Source: Streptantibioticus cattleyicolor NRRL 8057 = DSM 46488
GTDB taxonomy: Bacteria > Actinomycetota > Actinomycetes > Streptomycetales > Streptomycetaceae
Reading direction: 5' to 3'
DNA length: 64,000 nucleotides
Assembly: GCF_000240165.1 (NCBI RefSeq)
Contig: NC_017585.1
Coordinates: 186,001-250,000, forward strand
Made by a program: the position numbers and the translations under genes. Below, piece by piece: positions 26,770-38,500 of the stretch (its first letter is position 1; the number at the start of each line of letters is the position of its first letter). Below the pieces are notes generated by a model that did no database searches, had not been told where the DNA came from, and was given only the letters and a program-made list of their open reading frames with translations.

Positions 26770-29616
26770 ATGAGTGCGACGGACGGAACCGCGGCGGCGC
26801 CGGTGTTACGGCGGGCCGAGATCGACGCCTGGTCCCGGTCGCTGGAAGCGCCCGGCGGCACGCTCACCGCGGTGGCCGGGGACCCCGGCACCGGCAAGAC
26901 CTACCTACTCGCCGCCCTCGGCAACGAGGCCCGGCTGCGCGGGGTACGTACACTGACCGTCGGCGCCGCCGAGGCGGAACCCGGCGGACCGTACGGGATG
27001 TTCGGCCAGTTGCTGTCCGCGGGCGCCGACACCCTCGGCCCACGCGCCCGGGCGAGCGCGCAGCCGGTACTCGACGCCCTGCGCGGCGCCGCCGAGGACG
27101 TCGGAGGCGACGCGGAACGGGGTCTGGTGGCCGCCGTCCGCTCCTGTCTGCTGGACTGGGCGGACGCCCCGCTGCTGATCGCGCTGGACGACTTCCACCA
27201 GGCCGGCCCCGGGGACCAACGCCTCCTCGCGCACCTGCTGCGCCGCCCCGTGGACCGCGCCCCGCTCCACCTGGTCTTCGCGCAGCGGCCCCGCCAGGCG
27301 TCCTCCTGGCTGCTCGCCGCGATCGCGGACCGCGCCGAGCTGGGCCCCCTGCGAAGGATCGAGCTGGGTCCGCTCGGCCTCGCCGACTCCGCCGCGCTGC
27401 TGGGGCTGCGCACCGGTGACGAACTCGCCCGCCGGCTGCACCGGGAGAGCCACGGCATCCCGCTCTACCTGCGGCTGCTCGCCGAGGTCCCGCCCGGTGG
27501 CCCGCTCCCCCGCGCGACGGCCGACCGGCTCGCCGTGCGGCTCACCCCGGAGATCGACGCGCTCACCGCCGACGAGATCACGGTGGCCCACGCCGGTGCG
27601 GTGCTCGGCGACCGCTTCGACCTCGATCTGCTCGCCCAGGTGGCCGAGTTGAGCCCGGAACGCACCGGTTCGGCCATCGACCGGCTGTGCCGGCGCGATC
27701 TGCTGCGGGTCACCGACGACGCCCCCGGACTGTGCTTCCGGCACCCGCTGATCGGCCGTCTGCTGTACTCCCAGGCCGGCTCCCACTGGCGCACCCTCGC
27801 CCACGGCAGGGTGGCCGTCGTCCTGGCCGGCCAGGGAGCCTCCGCCGCCGAATGCGCCTGGCACATCGAGCGCGGCCTGGTGGTCCCGGACCCCGAGGAC
27901 GTGGCGGTGCTCGCCCGTGCCGCCGAGGAGCGGATGGCCTGCGACCCCGACGCCGCGGTCCGCTGGCTCCGTGCCGCGCTGCGCCGGCTGCCCGGCGGCG
28001 GGGACTTCGCCGACCGGCGCGTCGAACTGCTGGTCGCGCTGGCCCGCACCCACGTCTCGGCCGGCCGCAGCACCCCCGCCCAGGAGCTGATCCGCGACAT
28101 CATCAACCAGGCCCGCGCGGCCTCGTACCGGGTGCGCGTCGAGGCGGTGGCCTTCTGCGCCATCCTGGAGGCCACCCTCGGCCGGGACTCCGCGGCCTGC
28201 GACCAACTCGCCATCGAGCTGGACACGCTGCCCGCGGAGAAGCAGGCCGAGCTGGTGCCGTTGCTGCTCGGCCGGGCGACCGTGGCCTTCCTCGGCGGCC
28301 ACCTGGACGACATCGACGACCTGGCCATCGCGTTGCGGCTGGCCCGCAAGCACCACATGATCCCGGCGGAGGCCGGGGCGCTGGTGCTGCGCGGCTTCTT
28401 CCACAGCCTCAACAACGACACGGAGACGGCCGAGCAGTCCCTCGCGCCCGGCCGCGCGATCCTCGACTCCTCCCCCGACGTGGCGCTGGCCGCGCACCCG
28501 GAGTACCTGCTGGTCCTCGGCTGGGCCGAGATCCTCGGGTGGCGGTTCGGCGACGCGGTGCGCCATCTGACCCGGGCCGCCGCGGTGATGCGCCAGCGCG
28601 GCGCCAACCACATGCTGCCGCTGGTCGTCAACGGCCTGTGCTACGCCTATCAGCAGATGGGGCGGCTGGCCGAGTCGCAGCGGGTGCTCGCCGACCACCA
28701 GTCGGTCTTCGTCTCGTTCGCCGCCGAGGCCCAGCGGATCCTGGGCTCCGCGCTGGAGAAGCGCGTCACCGTGCTGACCGAGGGCGCGGAGGAGACGGCC
28801 GGCGAACGGGTGCACGCGGACCCGTCCGGGCAGGTCGACCCATGCTCGTCGGACTGGAGCCGGCTGGCGGCGCTGTGTCTGGCGGACGCGGCCCGGATGG
28901 CCGGGCGCTTCGAGCCGAGCGCGGAACTGGTGCTGCGCGCCGGGGGCGGCCCTGAACTGCGGGAGCTGCCGACAGCGCTGCTGCCCATCGCCTTCGAGGC
29001 GCTGACGGCCGCCTCGCTGCACGTGGACGTCCCAGTACCGACGTGGGTGTCGGACGCGCGGGTCACCACCGGGATGCCGCACCACCGGGCCCACGTCCTG
29101 CTGGCCCAGGCCCATGTGGCCAAGAACGGGCGGAACTACCGGTCGGCGATGGTGTTGTACCGGAACGCGGCCGGGCTGTTCTCCACCGCGGGGATGATGT
29201 GCGCGCAGGCCCGGGCGCTGGTCCCGGCGGCGCAGTGCGCGGCGGAGGACGCCCGGCCGGAGGACGCGATGGCGTTGCTGACGGAGGCCGAGCAGCTGGC
29301 CGGGCAGTGCGAGGCCGGCCGGATCGCCTCCGAAGCGGGCCAGTGGCGGCGGCAGTTGGAGGGGCTGCCGGAACTCGGCGGGGCCACGGTGCTGCAACGG
29401 CTGGCCGAGCTGACCGAGCGGGAGCGGGAGGTGGCGGAGCTGGCCGCGTCGGGGGTGCGTACCCGGGAGATCGCGGAGCGGCTGACGCTCAGCCCGCGCA
29501 CCATCGACGTCCATCTCACCCGGATCTACCGGAAGTTGGGGGTCAGGTCACGGGTGGCGCTGGCGGGGCTGCTGGCCACCGGCGGCGCGTACCAGCCCCG
29601 CGCCGCGGCCCGCTGA
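26770..29616 (+). CDS. Large LuxR-family (LAL) ATP-binding regulator
   Basis: 948 residues. The N-terminal ATPase has Walker A GDPGTGKTYL (residue ~38) and Walker B LLIALDDFHQA; the middle is helical, repeat-like sensor sequence; the C-terminus is a LuxR HTH (LTEREREVAELAASGVRTRE, LSPRTIDVHLTRIYRKLGV). This is the layout of LAL activators of macrolide and polyene clusters. ATG 26770 is taken for GGAGGGGG upstream; in-frame starts at 26728 and 26743 have poorer ribosome sites. Codon 13 is TTA (26806-26808), so translation should need the bldA tRNA and be tied to development. It is divergent from the SARP gene and convergent with an MFS gene. Confidence 0.88.
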   Translation: MSATDGTAAAPVLRRAEIDAWSRSLEAPGGTLTAVAGDPGTGKTYLLAALGNEARLRGVRTLTVGAAEAEPGGPYGMFGQLLSAGADTLGPRARASAQPVLDALRGAAEDVGGDAERGLVAAVRSCLLDWADAPLLIALDDFHQAGPGDQRLLAHLLRRPVDRAPLHLVFAQRPRQASSWLLAAIADRAELGPLRRIELGPLGLADSAALLGLRTGDELARRLHRESHGIPLYLRLLAEVPPGGPLPRATADRLAVRLTPEIDALTADEITVAHAGAVLGDRFDLDLLAQVAELSPERTGSAIDRLCRRDLLRVTDDAPGLCFRHPLIGRLLYSQAGSHWRTLAHGRVAVVLAGQGASAAECAWHIERGLVVPDPEDVAVLARAAEERMACDPDAAVRWLRAALRRLPGGGDFADRRVELLVALARTHVSAGRSTPAQELIRDIINQARAASYRVRVEAVAFCAILEATLGRDSAACDQLAIELDTLPAEKQAELVPLLLGRATVAFLGGHLDDIDDLAIALRLARKHHMIPAEAGALVLRGFFHSLNNDTETAEQSLAPGRAILDSSPDVALAAHPEYLLVLGWAEILGWRFGDAVRHLTRAAAVMRQRGANHMLPLVVNGLCYAYQQMGRLAESQRVLADHQSVFVSFAAEAQRILGSALEKRVTVLTEGAEETAGERVHADPSGQVDPCSSDWSRLAALCLADAARMAGRFEPSAELVLRAGGGPELRELPTALLPIAFEALTAASLHVDVPVPTWVSDARVTTGMPHHRAHVLLAQAHVAKNGRNYRSAMVLYRNAAGLFSTAGMMCAQARALVPAAQCAAEDARPEDAMALLTEAEQLAGQCEAGRIASEAGQWRRQLEGLPELGGATVLQRLAELTEREREVAELAASGVRTREIAERLTLSPRTIDVHLTRIYRKLGVRSRVALAGLLATGGAYQPRAAAR

Positions 29617-29639
29617 GGTGCGCGGGCCGCGGCGCGGGG
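29596..29639. terminator. Bidirectional terminator
   Basis: An 18-bp perfect stem (CCCCGCGCCGCGGCCCGC and its complement) with an 8-nt loop; the LAL stop codon lies in the loop. It separates the convergent LAL and MFS genes. Confidence 0.7.
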
Positions 29640-29657
29640 GCGGTGCGGGCTGCCGGG

Positions 29658-30857
29658 TCAGGTCCCGGCGGTCTGCGGCTCGCCCGCCGCGGCCACCCGC
29701 TCGGCCGCGGTGTTGTGCCGCCGGATCAGTACGTGGGTGAGTTCGGCGACGATCAGCCCGGCGACGAAGAAGGCGGCGCCGATGAAGCCGAGGTTCTCCC
29801 CGCCGACCAGGTCGAGGCCGGCCGCGCCGACGACGCCGGCGAGTGAGGCGCCGACGAAGATGACCGAGCTGTTGAGGGAGATGGACAGCTGCGCGTCGGC
29901 CGGGGAGATGGTGATCAGCCGGTGCTGGAGGGGCACGATCAGCGAGAAGCCGGAGAGCCCCCACACGATGACCGCGGCGAACGCGGTGCCGAGCGCGGCG
30001 CCGGCCCACGGGGTGACCGCGAAGTCGACGGCGGCGACCAGCGCGGCGATGACGATCATGCCCCGGTTGCCGAGGCGGTCGGTGAGCGGGCCGGAGGCGA
30101 AGCTGCCGATCGCGCCGGCGATCCCGGAGGCCAGCAGCAGCACCGCGAGCGTGGTGCCGTTGCCGTCGGTGGCGCGGTGGAAGACCTGGCTGATGTAGGT
30201 GTTGATCACGTAGTTGCCGGTGAAGAAGAGCAGCGAGCCCAGCAGCGTGAGCGCGATCCGCGGGTTGCCGAGCGGGGCCAGCCTGCGCTGCCAGGGCACG
30301 GCGGGCGGCGCCGGGATCTTCTGCAGGAACGCGGCGGTGCCCACGGCGGCCAGCGCACCCACCGCGGCCACGAACCACATGGTGGAACGCCAGCCGAAGT
30401 GGCTGCCGATGAAGGTGCCGAGCGGCGCGCCGAGCGCGGTGGCCACCGACAGCCCGGCGGTGACGATGGAGAGCGCCTGGGCCCGCTTCTCCGGTGGCGC
30501 CAGCGAGGCGCCCGCGACGGTCGCCCCGGGTGTCACCGCGGCGGCGCCGACCCCGGCCAGGATCCGGAAGACGATGACCAGGGCGAAGTCGGGGGCGAGC
30601 GCGGTGGCGACGTTGGCCAGGATGAAGACGGTGAGCCCGGTGAGCAGGACCCGGTTGCGGGTCCAGCGGGCGGCGAGGACGGCGATCAGCGGCGAGCAGA
30701 TGGCGTACGCCAGCGAATAGGCCGTCACCATCTGCCCGGCCGAGCCGACCCCTACGTGGAGGGAGCCCGCGACGTCCGGCAGCACACCGGCCACCACGAA
30801 GCTGTCCGTGCCGATTGCGAAGACCGCGAAGGTAAGAGGAAGCAGACGGCGAAACAT
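29658..30857 (-). CDS. MFS efflux transporter (DHA1, Cmx/AraJ type)
   Basis: 399 residues with 12 hydrophobic helices and typical motifs of 12-helix drug antiporters: FAIGTDSFVVAGVLPDVA in helix 1, AVLAARWTRNRVLLTG (motif A) and FRILAGVGAAAVTPGATV. Chloramphenicol and arabinose-polymer exporters have the same look. ATG 30857 with GGAGC upstream is better than the in-frame start at 30905. It lies beside the cluster regulators and a second MFS gene, so export of the polyketide or self-protection is likely. Confidence 0.8.
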   Translation of the reverse strand: MFRRLLPLTFAVFAIGTDSFVVAGVLPDVAGSLHVGVGSAGQMVTAYSLAYAICSPLIAVLAARWTRNRVLLTGLTVFILANVATALAPDFALVIVFRILAGVGAAAVTPGATVAGASLAPPEKRAQALSIVTAGLSVATALGAPLGTFIGSHFGWRSTMWFVAAVGALAAVGTAAFLQKIPAPPAVPWQRRLAPLGNPRIALTLLGSLLFFTGNYVINTYISQVFHRATDGNGTTLAVLLLASGIAGAIGSFASGPLTDRLGNRGMIVIAALVAAVDFAVTPWAGAALGTAFAAVIVWGLSGFSLIVPLQHRLITISPADAQLSISLNSSVIFVGASLAGVVGAAGLDLVGGENLGFIGAAFFVAGLIVAELTHVLIRRHNTAAERVAAAGEPQTAGT

Positions 30858-31029
30858 ACCAGTGATTGCTCCGTAGAATGAAGGACCCGGAAAAGCGAAC
30901 GCCATCGGGCACGGACGATGTTAGGGCGGCGCCGGGACTCACGCCATGCTTAACGAGCCTGCGTGAATTCCCTTACCGGCGGCGGAAATTACCTAGCGCG
31001 CCGGTGGTTCCGCGGGGGAAACGGGGGGT

Positions 31030-32346
31030 TCATTTCGCGTGCCGCAGCACGTGTTCCAGATCGCGACCGGGGTTCACCAGCAGCCCGTAGCAGACACCGC
31101 CGACGGCGATGGCGACACCGAGCAGCAGGAAGGCGTGGGAGTAGCCCTGCGCCGGGGTCTTCGCCGCGTCCAGGACGACGCCGCCGAGCCAGGGGCTGAT
31201 CACACCGCCGAGCGCGCCGAACGCGAGCGCCACCGCCAGCACCCGGGCCCGCTGGGCGGGCGGGGCGGTCTCCGCGACGGCCGGGTTGGACACCGACTGG
31301 ACGGCCAGCGTCAGCCCGTAGCCGAGGACGACGAGCAGCAGCGCGGCGGGCACCGTCGTGGTCAGCGGGATGAGGGCGAGCAGCACCCCGCCCGCGGTCA
31401 GCACCGCGCCGCCGGCCACACCGCGTCCGATCCGCGACGAGCCGCCGCGCCGCAGCCGCCAGTCGCTCCACCAGCCCAGCGTGAACAGGAAGACCAGCCC
31501 GGCGACGTTGGGGAGCCCGAAGAGCGATCCGGCGGCGGCCTGGGAGAAGCCGAGCCCGGTCTGGAAGTAGGAGGGCAGCCAGGTGAGGACGACGGCGATG
31601 AGCATGTTGGAGACGAAGAGCCCGATGACCGAGCCGATGAAGGTACGGGTGAGGAGGATGGTGCGCAGTGGGGCGCGCGGGCCCTGCGGCGCCTGGTCGC
31701 GGCCACGAGCGCTCCGGTAGGGGCCGGCCCTACCCACCAGCCCCCACACCGCCGCCCACACCAGGCCGATCAGACCCACCACGAGGAACCCGGTCTGCCA
31801 GCCGAAGGCGATGACGACCGCCGTCAGCGCGGGGGCGAGGGCGAGCTTGGCCAGGGAGGCGCCGGAGGTCAGCAGCGCCGCCGGCACCCCGCGCCGGTCG
31901 TTGGGGAACCAGGTGTAGACGGTGGCGTGCGCGGCGGGGAAACCCGGCCCCTCGGTGGCCCCGAGCGCGAAGCGGGTGGCCAGCAGGACGGAGGCGGACG
32001 CGGCGAAGAACAGCGGGAGTTGGCTGAGCGACCACAGCACCGCCAGCACGCACAGCGCCGCCCTGGCCGGCATGCGGTCGGCGACGAAGCTGTACAGCAG
32101 GGCGGCCGGCGGACCCAGCAGGCCGGCCGCGGTGCCGACGAAGCCGAACTGGGCCGCCGACAGGTGCAGTTGGTGGATGACGGGCTGGGCCACCAGTCCC
32201 AGGATCACCTTGTCCAGGTAGGCGACGAGCGTGAAGCAGAACAGCAGCCCTGCCATCACCCGCCGCAGCCGGGGCTCGGTCCTGATGGCGGTGGACCCCT
32301 CGGTGCGGGACTCCGGCCCGCCTCGCAAGGTGGGGGACGCGGTCAT
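31030..32346 (-). CDS. MFS transporter of the anion:cation symporter type
   Basis: 438 residues, 12 membrane helices. Helix 1 ([20 protein letters not shown]) has the Asp that marks the ACS family (hexuronate, phthalate and hydroxyphenylacetate carriers), and [20 protein letters not shown] is its second signature. Its ATG overlaps the stop of the terminal PKS gene (ATGA), so it is translated together with it. It could export the product or import a precursor such as an organic acid for the E1/E2 cassette. Confidence 0.82.
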   Translation of the reverse strand: MTASPTLRGGPESRTEGSTAIRTEPRLRRVMAGLLFCFTLVAYLDKVILGLVAQPVIHQLHLSAAQFGFVGTAAGLLGPPAALLYSFVADRMPARAALCVLAVLWSLSQLPLFFAASASVLLATRFALGATEGPGFPAAHATVYTWFPNDRRGVPAALLTSGASLAKLALAPALTAVVIAFGWQTGFLVVGLIGLVWAAVWGLVGRAGPYRSARGRDQAPQGPRAPLRTILLTRTFIGSVIGLFVSNMLIAVVLTWLPSYFQTGLGFSQAAAGSLFGLPNVAGLVFLFTLGWWSDWRLRRGGSSRIGRGVAGGAVLTAGGVLLALIPLTTTVPAALLLVVLGYGLTLAVQSVSNPAVAETAPPAQRARVLAVALAFGALGGVISPWLGGVVLDAAKTPAQGYSHAFLLLGVAIAVGGVCYGLLVNPGRDLEHVLRHAK

Positions 32347-35300
32347 GAGTGGGCTCTCTCGGTGGGTCGCGGGGCCGGGGTCTCGTCCTCGGCCAGCCGT
32401 TCGACGAGGTGGGTGACGAGGGCGCCGGGGGTGGCGTGTTCGAGCAGGGCGGTCAGCGGGATCTCCAGGCCGAGCGCCCCGCACAGCGCGTTGCGCAGTT
32501 CGAGGGTGGTCAGGGAGGTGAAGCCCAGGGCGAGGAACTCGGCCTCCGACTCGCTCCGGTCGAAGCCCTCCAGGCCGAGGACCCGGCAGGCGTGGTCGAG
32601 CACCACGTCGAGGAGGATCGCCGGACGCTCCGCGGGGTCGGCCTCGGCCAGTCGGCCGCGCAGTACGGCCGACTCGGCGTCGGCGACGGTCTCCTCGGCC
32701 TCTTCCGCGATCGCCTGCGCCACCACCTCCACCGTGCCGTTGGCGTCCAGCCAGTAGCGGCGGCGCTGGAAGGGGTAGCCGGGCAGGTCCACCCGCCGTC
32801 CCTCGGTGACCGCCTCGGCCCACCGCACCGGCGTTCCCGCGGCGAACAGTTCGGCCGCCCCGAGCAGCAGGGAACGTGTCTCCGGCTGGTTGCGGCGCAG
32901 GCCGGCCGCCGTGCGGTGATCTCCGGTGACGCCGTCCAGGCACTCCTGGGCCAGCGGGGTGAGCACCGCGTCCGGGCCCAGTTCGAAGAAGGTGGTGACG
33001 CCGAGCCCGGCGAGCCGGCCCACCCCGTCCCCGAAGCGTACGGTGCCCCGGATGTGGCGCACCCAGTAGTCGGGGGACCGCAGTTCGTCGGCGCGGGCCA
33101 GGTCGCCGGTCTCGTTGGAGACGATCGGGATCGTGGGCGGGTGGAAGGCCAGCCCGGCGAGTGCTTCGCGGAACGGTGGCAGCGCCGCGTCCATGTGCGG
33201 GGAGTGGAAGGCGTGGCTCACCTTCAGCCGCTTGGCCTGCCGTCCTCGGGAGCGCCAGCGCGCGGCCACCTCCATGACCACCCCGGCGTCCCCGGAGATC
33301 ACGGTGGAGACGGGCCCGTTGACGGCGGCGACGGCGATCCGCGCCCGCTCGTCGTCGCGGAGGTCGGCCAGCGAGGCGCGTACCTCGTTCTCCCCGGCGC
33401 GGATGGAGACCATCGCGCCGCCGGACGGGGCCTGACCCATCAGCCGTCCCCGGGCGGCCACCAGTCGGCACGCGTCGGCCAGGTCGAGCACCCCGGCCGC
33501 GTGCGCCGCCGTCACCTCGCCGATGGAGTGTCCCAGCAGGTAGTCGGGGACCACGCCCCACCGTTCCAGCAGCCGGAACAGTGCCACCTCGACGGCGAAC
33601 AGGCCCGCCTGGGTGTAGCGGGTGGTGTCGAGCCGGGCCGCCTCCGCGGTGCCGGGTCCGGCGAAGAGCACGTCCCGCAGGGGGGTGTCGAGATGCGGGT
33701 CCAGGTGCGCGCAGACCGCGTCGAACGCCTCGGCGTAGGCGGGGACCTCGGCGTACAACTCCCGTCCCATGCCGAGCCGTTGGCTGCCCTGGCCGGAGAA
33801 GAGGAACGCGGTGCGCCCGCCGGGACGGGCCCGGCCGAGGACGACGCCGGGTCCGGTGCGCCCCTCGGCGACGGCCCGCAGCCCGGAACGGAGCGCCGCG
33901 CGGTCCTCGCCGACGACCACCGCGCGTGACGGCAGCGCCTGGCGGCCGGCGAGGGTGAACGCGACGTCTCCGGCGCGCAGTTCGGGCCGGGTGTCCAGCG
34001 CGTGGCCGAGCCGGTCGGCGGCGGCCCGCAGCGCGTCCTGGCCGCGCGCGGAGAGCACCCAGGCGCGGGCGCCCTTGTCGGCCTCGGGGTCCAGTGGTGT
34101 CTCGGCGGGGGCCTCTTCCAGGACGACGTGGGCGTTGGTGCCGCTGATGCCGAAGGAGGAGACCCCGGCGCGGCGCGGACCGGGGCCGGCGGTCCACGGG
34201 ACGGCCTCGGTCAGCAGGGCGAGGGGCCCCGCTGACCAGTCCAGATGGGGCGAGGGGCGCTCGGCGTGCCGGGTGGCCGGGAGGGTTCCGTGGCCCATGG
34301 CGAGTACGGTCTTGACGACCCCGGCGACCCCGGCGGCGGCCTGGGTGTGCCCGATGTTGGACTTCACCGATCCCAGCCACAGCGGCCGGTCGCGGCCCTC
34401 GCCGAAGACCTGTTGCAGCGCCTGGGCCTCCACCGGATCGCCCAGCGGGGTGCCGGTGCCGTGTGCTTCGATCGCGTCGATGTCCTGCGGGCGCAGCCCG
34501 GCGTCGGCGAGCGCGGCGCGGATGACGCATTGCTGGGAGGCGCCGTTGGGTGCGGTGAGCCCGTTGGTGGCGCCGTCCTGGTTGACGGCGGTGCCACGGA
34601 CCAGGGCGAGGACCCGGTGGCCGTTGCGGCGGGCGTCGGAGAGCCGCTCCAGGGCCAGCAGACCGACGCCCTCGGCGAATCCGACACCGTCCGCGTCGGC
34701 GGAGAAGGACTTGCAGCGCCCGTCCGGTGACAGCCCTCGCTGGCGGCTGAACTCGGTGAACAGCTGCGGGGTGGAGAGCACCGTGGCGCCGCCCGCCAGC
34801 GCCAGCGAGCACTCGTCGCGGCGCAGCGCGGCACAGGCCAGGTGGAGGGCGACGAGCGAGGAGGAGCAGGCGGTGTCCACGGTGACGGCGGGGCCGTGGA
34901 GTCCGAAGGTGTAGGCGATGCGGCCGGAGGCGACGCTGGCGGTCGTCCCGTTGCCGATGAAGCCCTCGCACTCCTCGGGCACCTGCCGCAGCCGGGTGCC
35001 GTAGTCGCTGTACATCAACCCGACGTAGACGCCGGTGCGGCTGCCGCGCAGGGCCTCGGGGTCGAGGCCGGAGCGCTCCAGGACGTCCCAGGCGGCTTCC
35101 AGCAGGAGGCGTTGCTGGGGATCGGTGGCGAGCGCCTCGCGGGGGCTCATCCCGAAGAACGCGGCGTCGAAGTCGGCCGCGTCGTGCAGGAAGCCGCCGT
35201 CGCGGACGTAGGAGGTGCCGGGGTGCGCGGGGTCGGGGTGGTGGAGGGCGTCCAGGTCCCATCCCCGGTCGGCGGGGAACCCGGTGATGGCGTCGCCCCG

Positions 35301-35510
35301 GTCGGCGAGCAACCGCCACAGGCCTTCCGGGCCGTCGACGCCGCCGGGGAGGCGGCAGCTCATGCCGACGATGGCGATGGGTTCGTGGCGTGCGGCCTCG
35401 ACGGCGGCGAGTCGCTGCTGGGTGTCGTGGAGGCGGGTGGTGACCCACTTGAGGTATTCGACGAGCTGTTCCGGGTCGGGGGTGGGGTTCGGGGCGGTCT
35501 CGGCGGTCAT
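32343..35510 (-). CDS. Terminal modular PKS: docking-KS-AT-ACP, no thioesterase
   Basis: 1055 residues. The N-terminal coiled-coil docking helix ([20 protein letters not shown]) is followed by KS (~44-465; Cys in VDTACSSSL, His in EAHGTGT and NIGHTQAA), AT (~568-870; GHSIGE and the malonate-type HAFH) and ACP (~965-1035; Ser in [13 protein letters not shown]). There is no KR, DH or TE, and after the ACP only ~25 residues without a docking helix, so this is the last module. It adds malonate and leaves an unreduced beta-ketoacyl-ACP. Release must be by a separate enzyme; the KASIII/carrier/E1/E2 cassette of the cluster is the obvious candidate. The start overlaps the stop of the upstream PKS gene and its own stop overlaps the MFS start, both ATGA. 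Confidence 0.93.
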   Translation of the reverse strand: MTAETAPNPTPDPEQLVEYLKWVTTRLHDTQQRLAAVEAARHEPIAIVGMSCRLPGGVDGPEGLWRLLADRGDAITGFPADRGWDLDALHHPDPAHPGTSYVRDGGFLHDAADFDAAFFGMSPREALATDPQQRLLLEAAWDVLERSGLDPEALRGSRTGVYVGLMYSDYGTRLRQVPEECEGFIGNGTTASVASGRIAYTFGLHGPAVTVDTACSSSLVALHLACAALRRDECSLALAGGATVLSTPQLFTEFSRQRGLSPDGRCKSFSADADGVGFAEGVGLLALERLSDARRNGHRVLALVRGTAVNQDGATNGLTAPNGASQQCVIRAALADAGLRPQDIDAIEAHGTGTPLGDPVEAQALQQVFGEGRDRPLWLGSVKSNIGHTQAAAGVAGVVKTVLAMGHGTLPATRHAERPSPHLDWSAGPLALLTEAVPWTAGPGPRRAGVSSFGISGTNAHVVLEEAPAETPLDPEADKGARAWVLSARGQDALRAAADRLGHALDTRPELRAGDVAFTLAGRQALPSRAVVVGEDRAALRSGLRAVAEGRTGPGVVLGRARPGGRTAFLFSGQGSQRLGMGRELYAEVPAYAEAFDAVCAHLDPHLDTPLRDVLFAGPGTAEAARLDTTRYTQAGLFAVEVALFRLLERWGVVPDYLLGHSIGEVTAAHAAGVLDLADACRLVAARGRLMGQAPSGGAMVSIRAGENEVRASLADLRDDERARIAVAAVNGPVSTVISGDAGVVMEVAARWRSRGRQAKRLKVSHAFHSPHMDAALPPFREALAGLAFHPPTIPIVSNETGDLARADELRSPDYWVRHIRGTVRFGDGVGRLAGLGVTTFFELGPDAVLTPLAQECLDGVTGDHRTAAGLRRNQPETRSLLLGAAELFAAGTPVRWAEAVTEGRRVDLPGYPFQRRRYWLDANGTVEVVAQAIAEEAEETVADAESAVLRGRLAEADPAERPAILLDVVLDHACRVLGLEGFDRSESEAEFLALGFTSLTTLELRNALCGALGLEIPLTALLEHATPGALVTHLVERLAEDETPAPRPTERAHS

Positions 35511-38500
35511 GCGGATCGGCTCCCTTCGGGCGTGGTGGACGGCGGGTTGGTGTCGTCCGCGCGTCCCAGTTCGCGGTCGATGAACCGCATGACGTCGTCG
35601 ACGCCGGACCGCCGGATGAAGTCGGCGACGGCGGCGTGGTCGGTGGTGTGACCGGGTGTCCTCGGTGTGTGGTGTGCCGGTTCGGCCGGTGCGGGTAGTG
35701 TCGGCGGTTCCAGCCGGCTGTTGAGTTCGGCGGCGACGGCGGCCGGGGTCGCGGCGTCGTAGACGAGGGTGGCGGGCAGTCGCAGGCCGGTGGACTCGCC
35801 GAGGCGGTTGCGCAGTTCGACGGAGGTCAGCGAGTCGAAGCCCAGGTCGGTGAAGGCCCGGTCGGGGTCGGGCAGGTCGCCGGTGCCGTAGCGCAGGACG
35901 GCCGCGACGGTGGCCCGGACGTGGTCGAGCAGCAGCGCCTCGCGTTCGGCGGTGGTCTCCAGCGCGGCGAGCCGGCGTGGCAGGTCGGCCGTTCCGCCGG
36001 TGGTGACGCGGCGCCGCACGGTCGGGGCCATCCGCAGCAGGATGTCGGGCAGCCGGTCTTCCTCGGCGAGGCTCCGCAGCGCCGCGGGGTCGGTGTCGAC
36101 GGGCGCGAGGTGCGGGCGGGGCGTGGCGAGGGCGGCGTCGAGGCGGACCAGGGCGTCGCCGGCTTCGGTGGGCCGTACCCCGCCGCGGGCCAGCCGGGCG
36201 AGGTCGTCCTCGTCCAGCCGTCCGGCCATGCCCGCGCCGGACCACACGCCCCAGGCGAGCGAGGCGGACGGCAGGCCGGTGGCGTGCCGGTGCTGGCTGA
36301 GCGCGTCGAGGAAGGCGTTGCCCGCGGCGTAGGCGCTCTGCCCGGGGTTTCCGGCGAGGGCGGCGAAGGAGGAGAAGAGCACGAACGCCGTCAGGTCCGC
36401 GTCGGCGGTGAGCCGGTGGAGGTTCCAGGCGGCGTGTGTCTTCGCCCGCAGGACGCGGTCGAGTTGGCCGGGCCGGAGGGTGGCGATCGTGGCGTCCTCG
36501 ACGACTCCGGCGGTGTGGACGACGGCGGTGAGGGGGTGGTCGGCGGGGATGGTGGCCAGCAGTGCGGCGAGGGCGTCGTGGTCGGCGGCGTCGCAGGCGG
36601 CGACGCGGACGGTGGCGCCCAGTGCGGTCAGTTCCTCGGTGAGCCGGTCGGCGCCGGGGGCCTGCTCGCCCTGCCTGCTGATCAGCAGCAGGTGGCGGGC
36701 GCCGTGCCGTTCGGCCAGGTGACGGGCGACCAGACCGCCGAGGGCACCGGTACCACCGGTGATCAGGACCGTCCCGGCGGGGTCGAGGTGGCCGGCGGGG
36801 CGTCCGGCGGGGGGCGCGGGGACGAGTCGGGGTACGCGCAGCAGCCCGGCGCGGAGTGCGGCCTGGGGGTGTCCGGCGGCGAGGGCGGTGGGGAGGGCGC
36901 GTACCGAGTCGTCGTCGGTGTCGAGCAGCAGGATCCGGCCGGGGTGTTCGTTCTGCGCGGAACGCAGCAGTCCCCACAGGGGAGCGGCGGCCAGGTCGGT
37001 GACGTCCTCCTCGGTGGCTGCGGCGACGGCGCGGCGGGTGACGAAAGCGAGCCGGGTGTCGGCCCACCGTTCGTCGGCCAGCCATCGGGTGATCAGCTCG
37101 ACGGTGTCGTGCAGGACGGTCTGGGCGGCGGGGACGGGGTCGGGGTCGCCGGATCCGGTGCAGGTGGTGATGAGCAGCCGGGACGGCGGGGCGTCGTCGA
37201 GGACGGCGGCGCGGGCGAGCGGGGTGGGGGTGAGGTCGGCGAGGCCGAGCGGGTCCGCACCGAGGAGGGTCCAGCCGGACGTCGTGGTGGGGGGCGTGGG
37301 GGTTTCGGCGGCGGGCCAGTCGAGGACGAGCCCGTCGGGGTTGGCGAGCGCCGAAAGCGCGGACGCCGGCACCCGGCCGGTGGTCAGCGCGCCGATGGCG
37401 GCCACCGGACGGCCCTGCTCGTCGGTGACGTCGAGGGCGAGGTCGTCGTCGCCGGCGGGGGTGATGCGGATCCGCAGGACGGTGGCGCCGGTGGCGTGCA
37501 GGCGGGCGCCGGCCCAGGAGACCGGCAGACGGATGCCGCGGGGGCCGGCCTCGGACACCGCGGCGGCGGCCGGCACGTGGAGTGCCGCGTCGAGCGCCGC
37601 GGGGTCGAGGGCGAAGCCGGACGCCCCGTCGCCGGGGTGCGGTTCGGCGGACACCTCGGCGTACAGCGTGCCGTCGTCGCCCCGCCAGGCCGCGCGCAGG
37701 CGGCGGAACGCGGGTCCGTACGCGTATCCGTGCTCGGCGAGCCGGTCGTACAGGCCGGTGAGGTCGACGGGTGTGGCCGCCGGGGGCCAGGCCGCCGGGG
37801 GTGTGGTGTCGGGGGCGGCGGGACGGGGGGCGGGGGTGAGCAGGCCGGTCGCGTGCCGGGTCCAGGTGCCGGAGGCTCCGGCGGAGTGCACGGCGACCGC
37901 GCGCCGCCCGGAGTCGTCGGGCGGTTCGACGGTGATGCGCAGCCGGACCGCGGTGCCTTCGGGGATGGGGACGGGGCTCTCCAGACGCAGTGACTGCACG
38001 GCGGGGCTGCCGGTTCGTTCCCCGGCCGTCAGCGCGAGGTCGAGCAACGCGGTGGCGGGGAGCAGGGCGGTGCCGAGGATGGCGTGGTCGGCGAGCCAGG
38101 GGTGGGTGGCCAGGGATATCTGGCCGGTGAGCACCGTGCGTTCCCGGTCGGGCGGGCCGGCCGGATCGGTCAGGTCGATCGCGGCGGTCAGCAGCGGGTG
38201 GTCGACCCGGTCCAGGCCGAGCGCGTCGGCACCGGCGGGGGCCGGGGCGGGGGCGTCCAGCCAGTGGCGGGTGCGCTGGAAGGGGTAGGTGGGCAGGTCG
38301 ATGTGGCGGGCGCCGGGGAAGACCGCGTCCCAGTCGGGGCGGTGGCCGTGCACGGCCACCTGGGCGAGTGCGGTGGCGACGGTGTGGCTCTCCTCGGTGT
38401 CGCGCCGCAGCACGGGGAAGGCGACGGGTGCGTCCAGGCAGTCCTGGGTCATGGCGGTGAGTACGCCGTCGGGGCCGAGTTCGAGGTAGGTGCGGACGCC

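Noticed and set aside
26905..29514. Long minus-strand frame opposite the LAL regulator
   Set aside because: Antisense shadow; the plus strand has Walker motifs and a LuxR HTH.
30858..31029. Possible additional SARP heptamers before the first MFS gene
   Set aside because: TTAAG- and CTAAC-like words occur, but their spacing (29 and 23 bp) does not follow helical turns.
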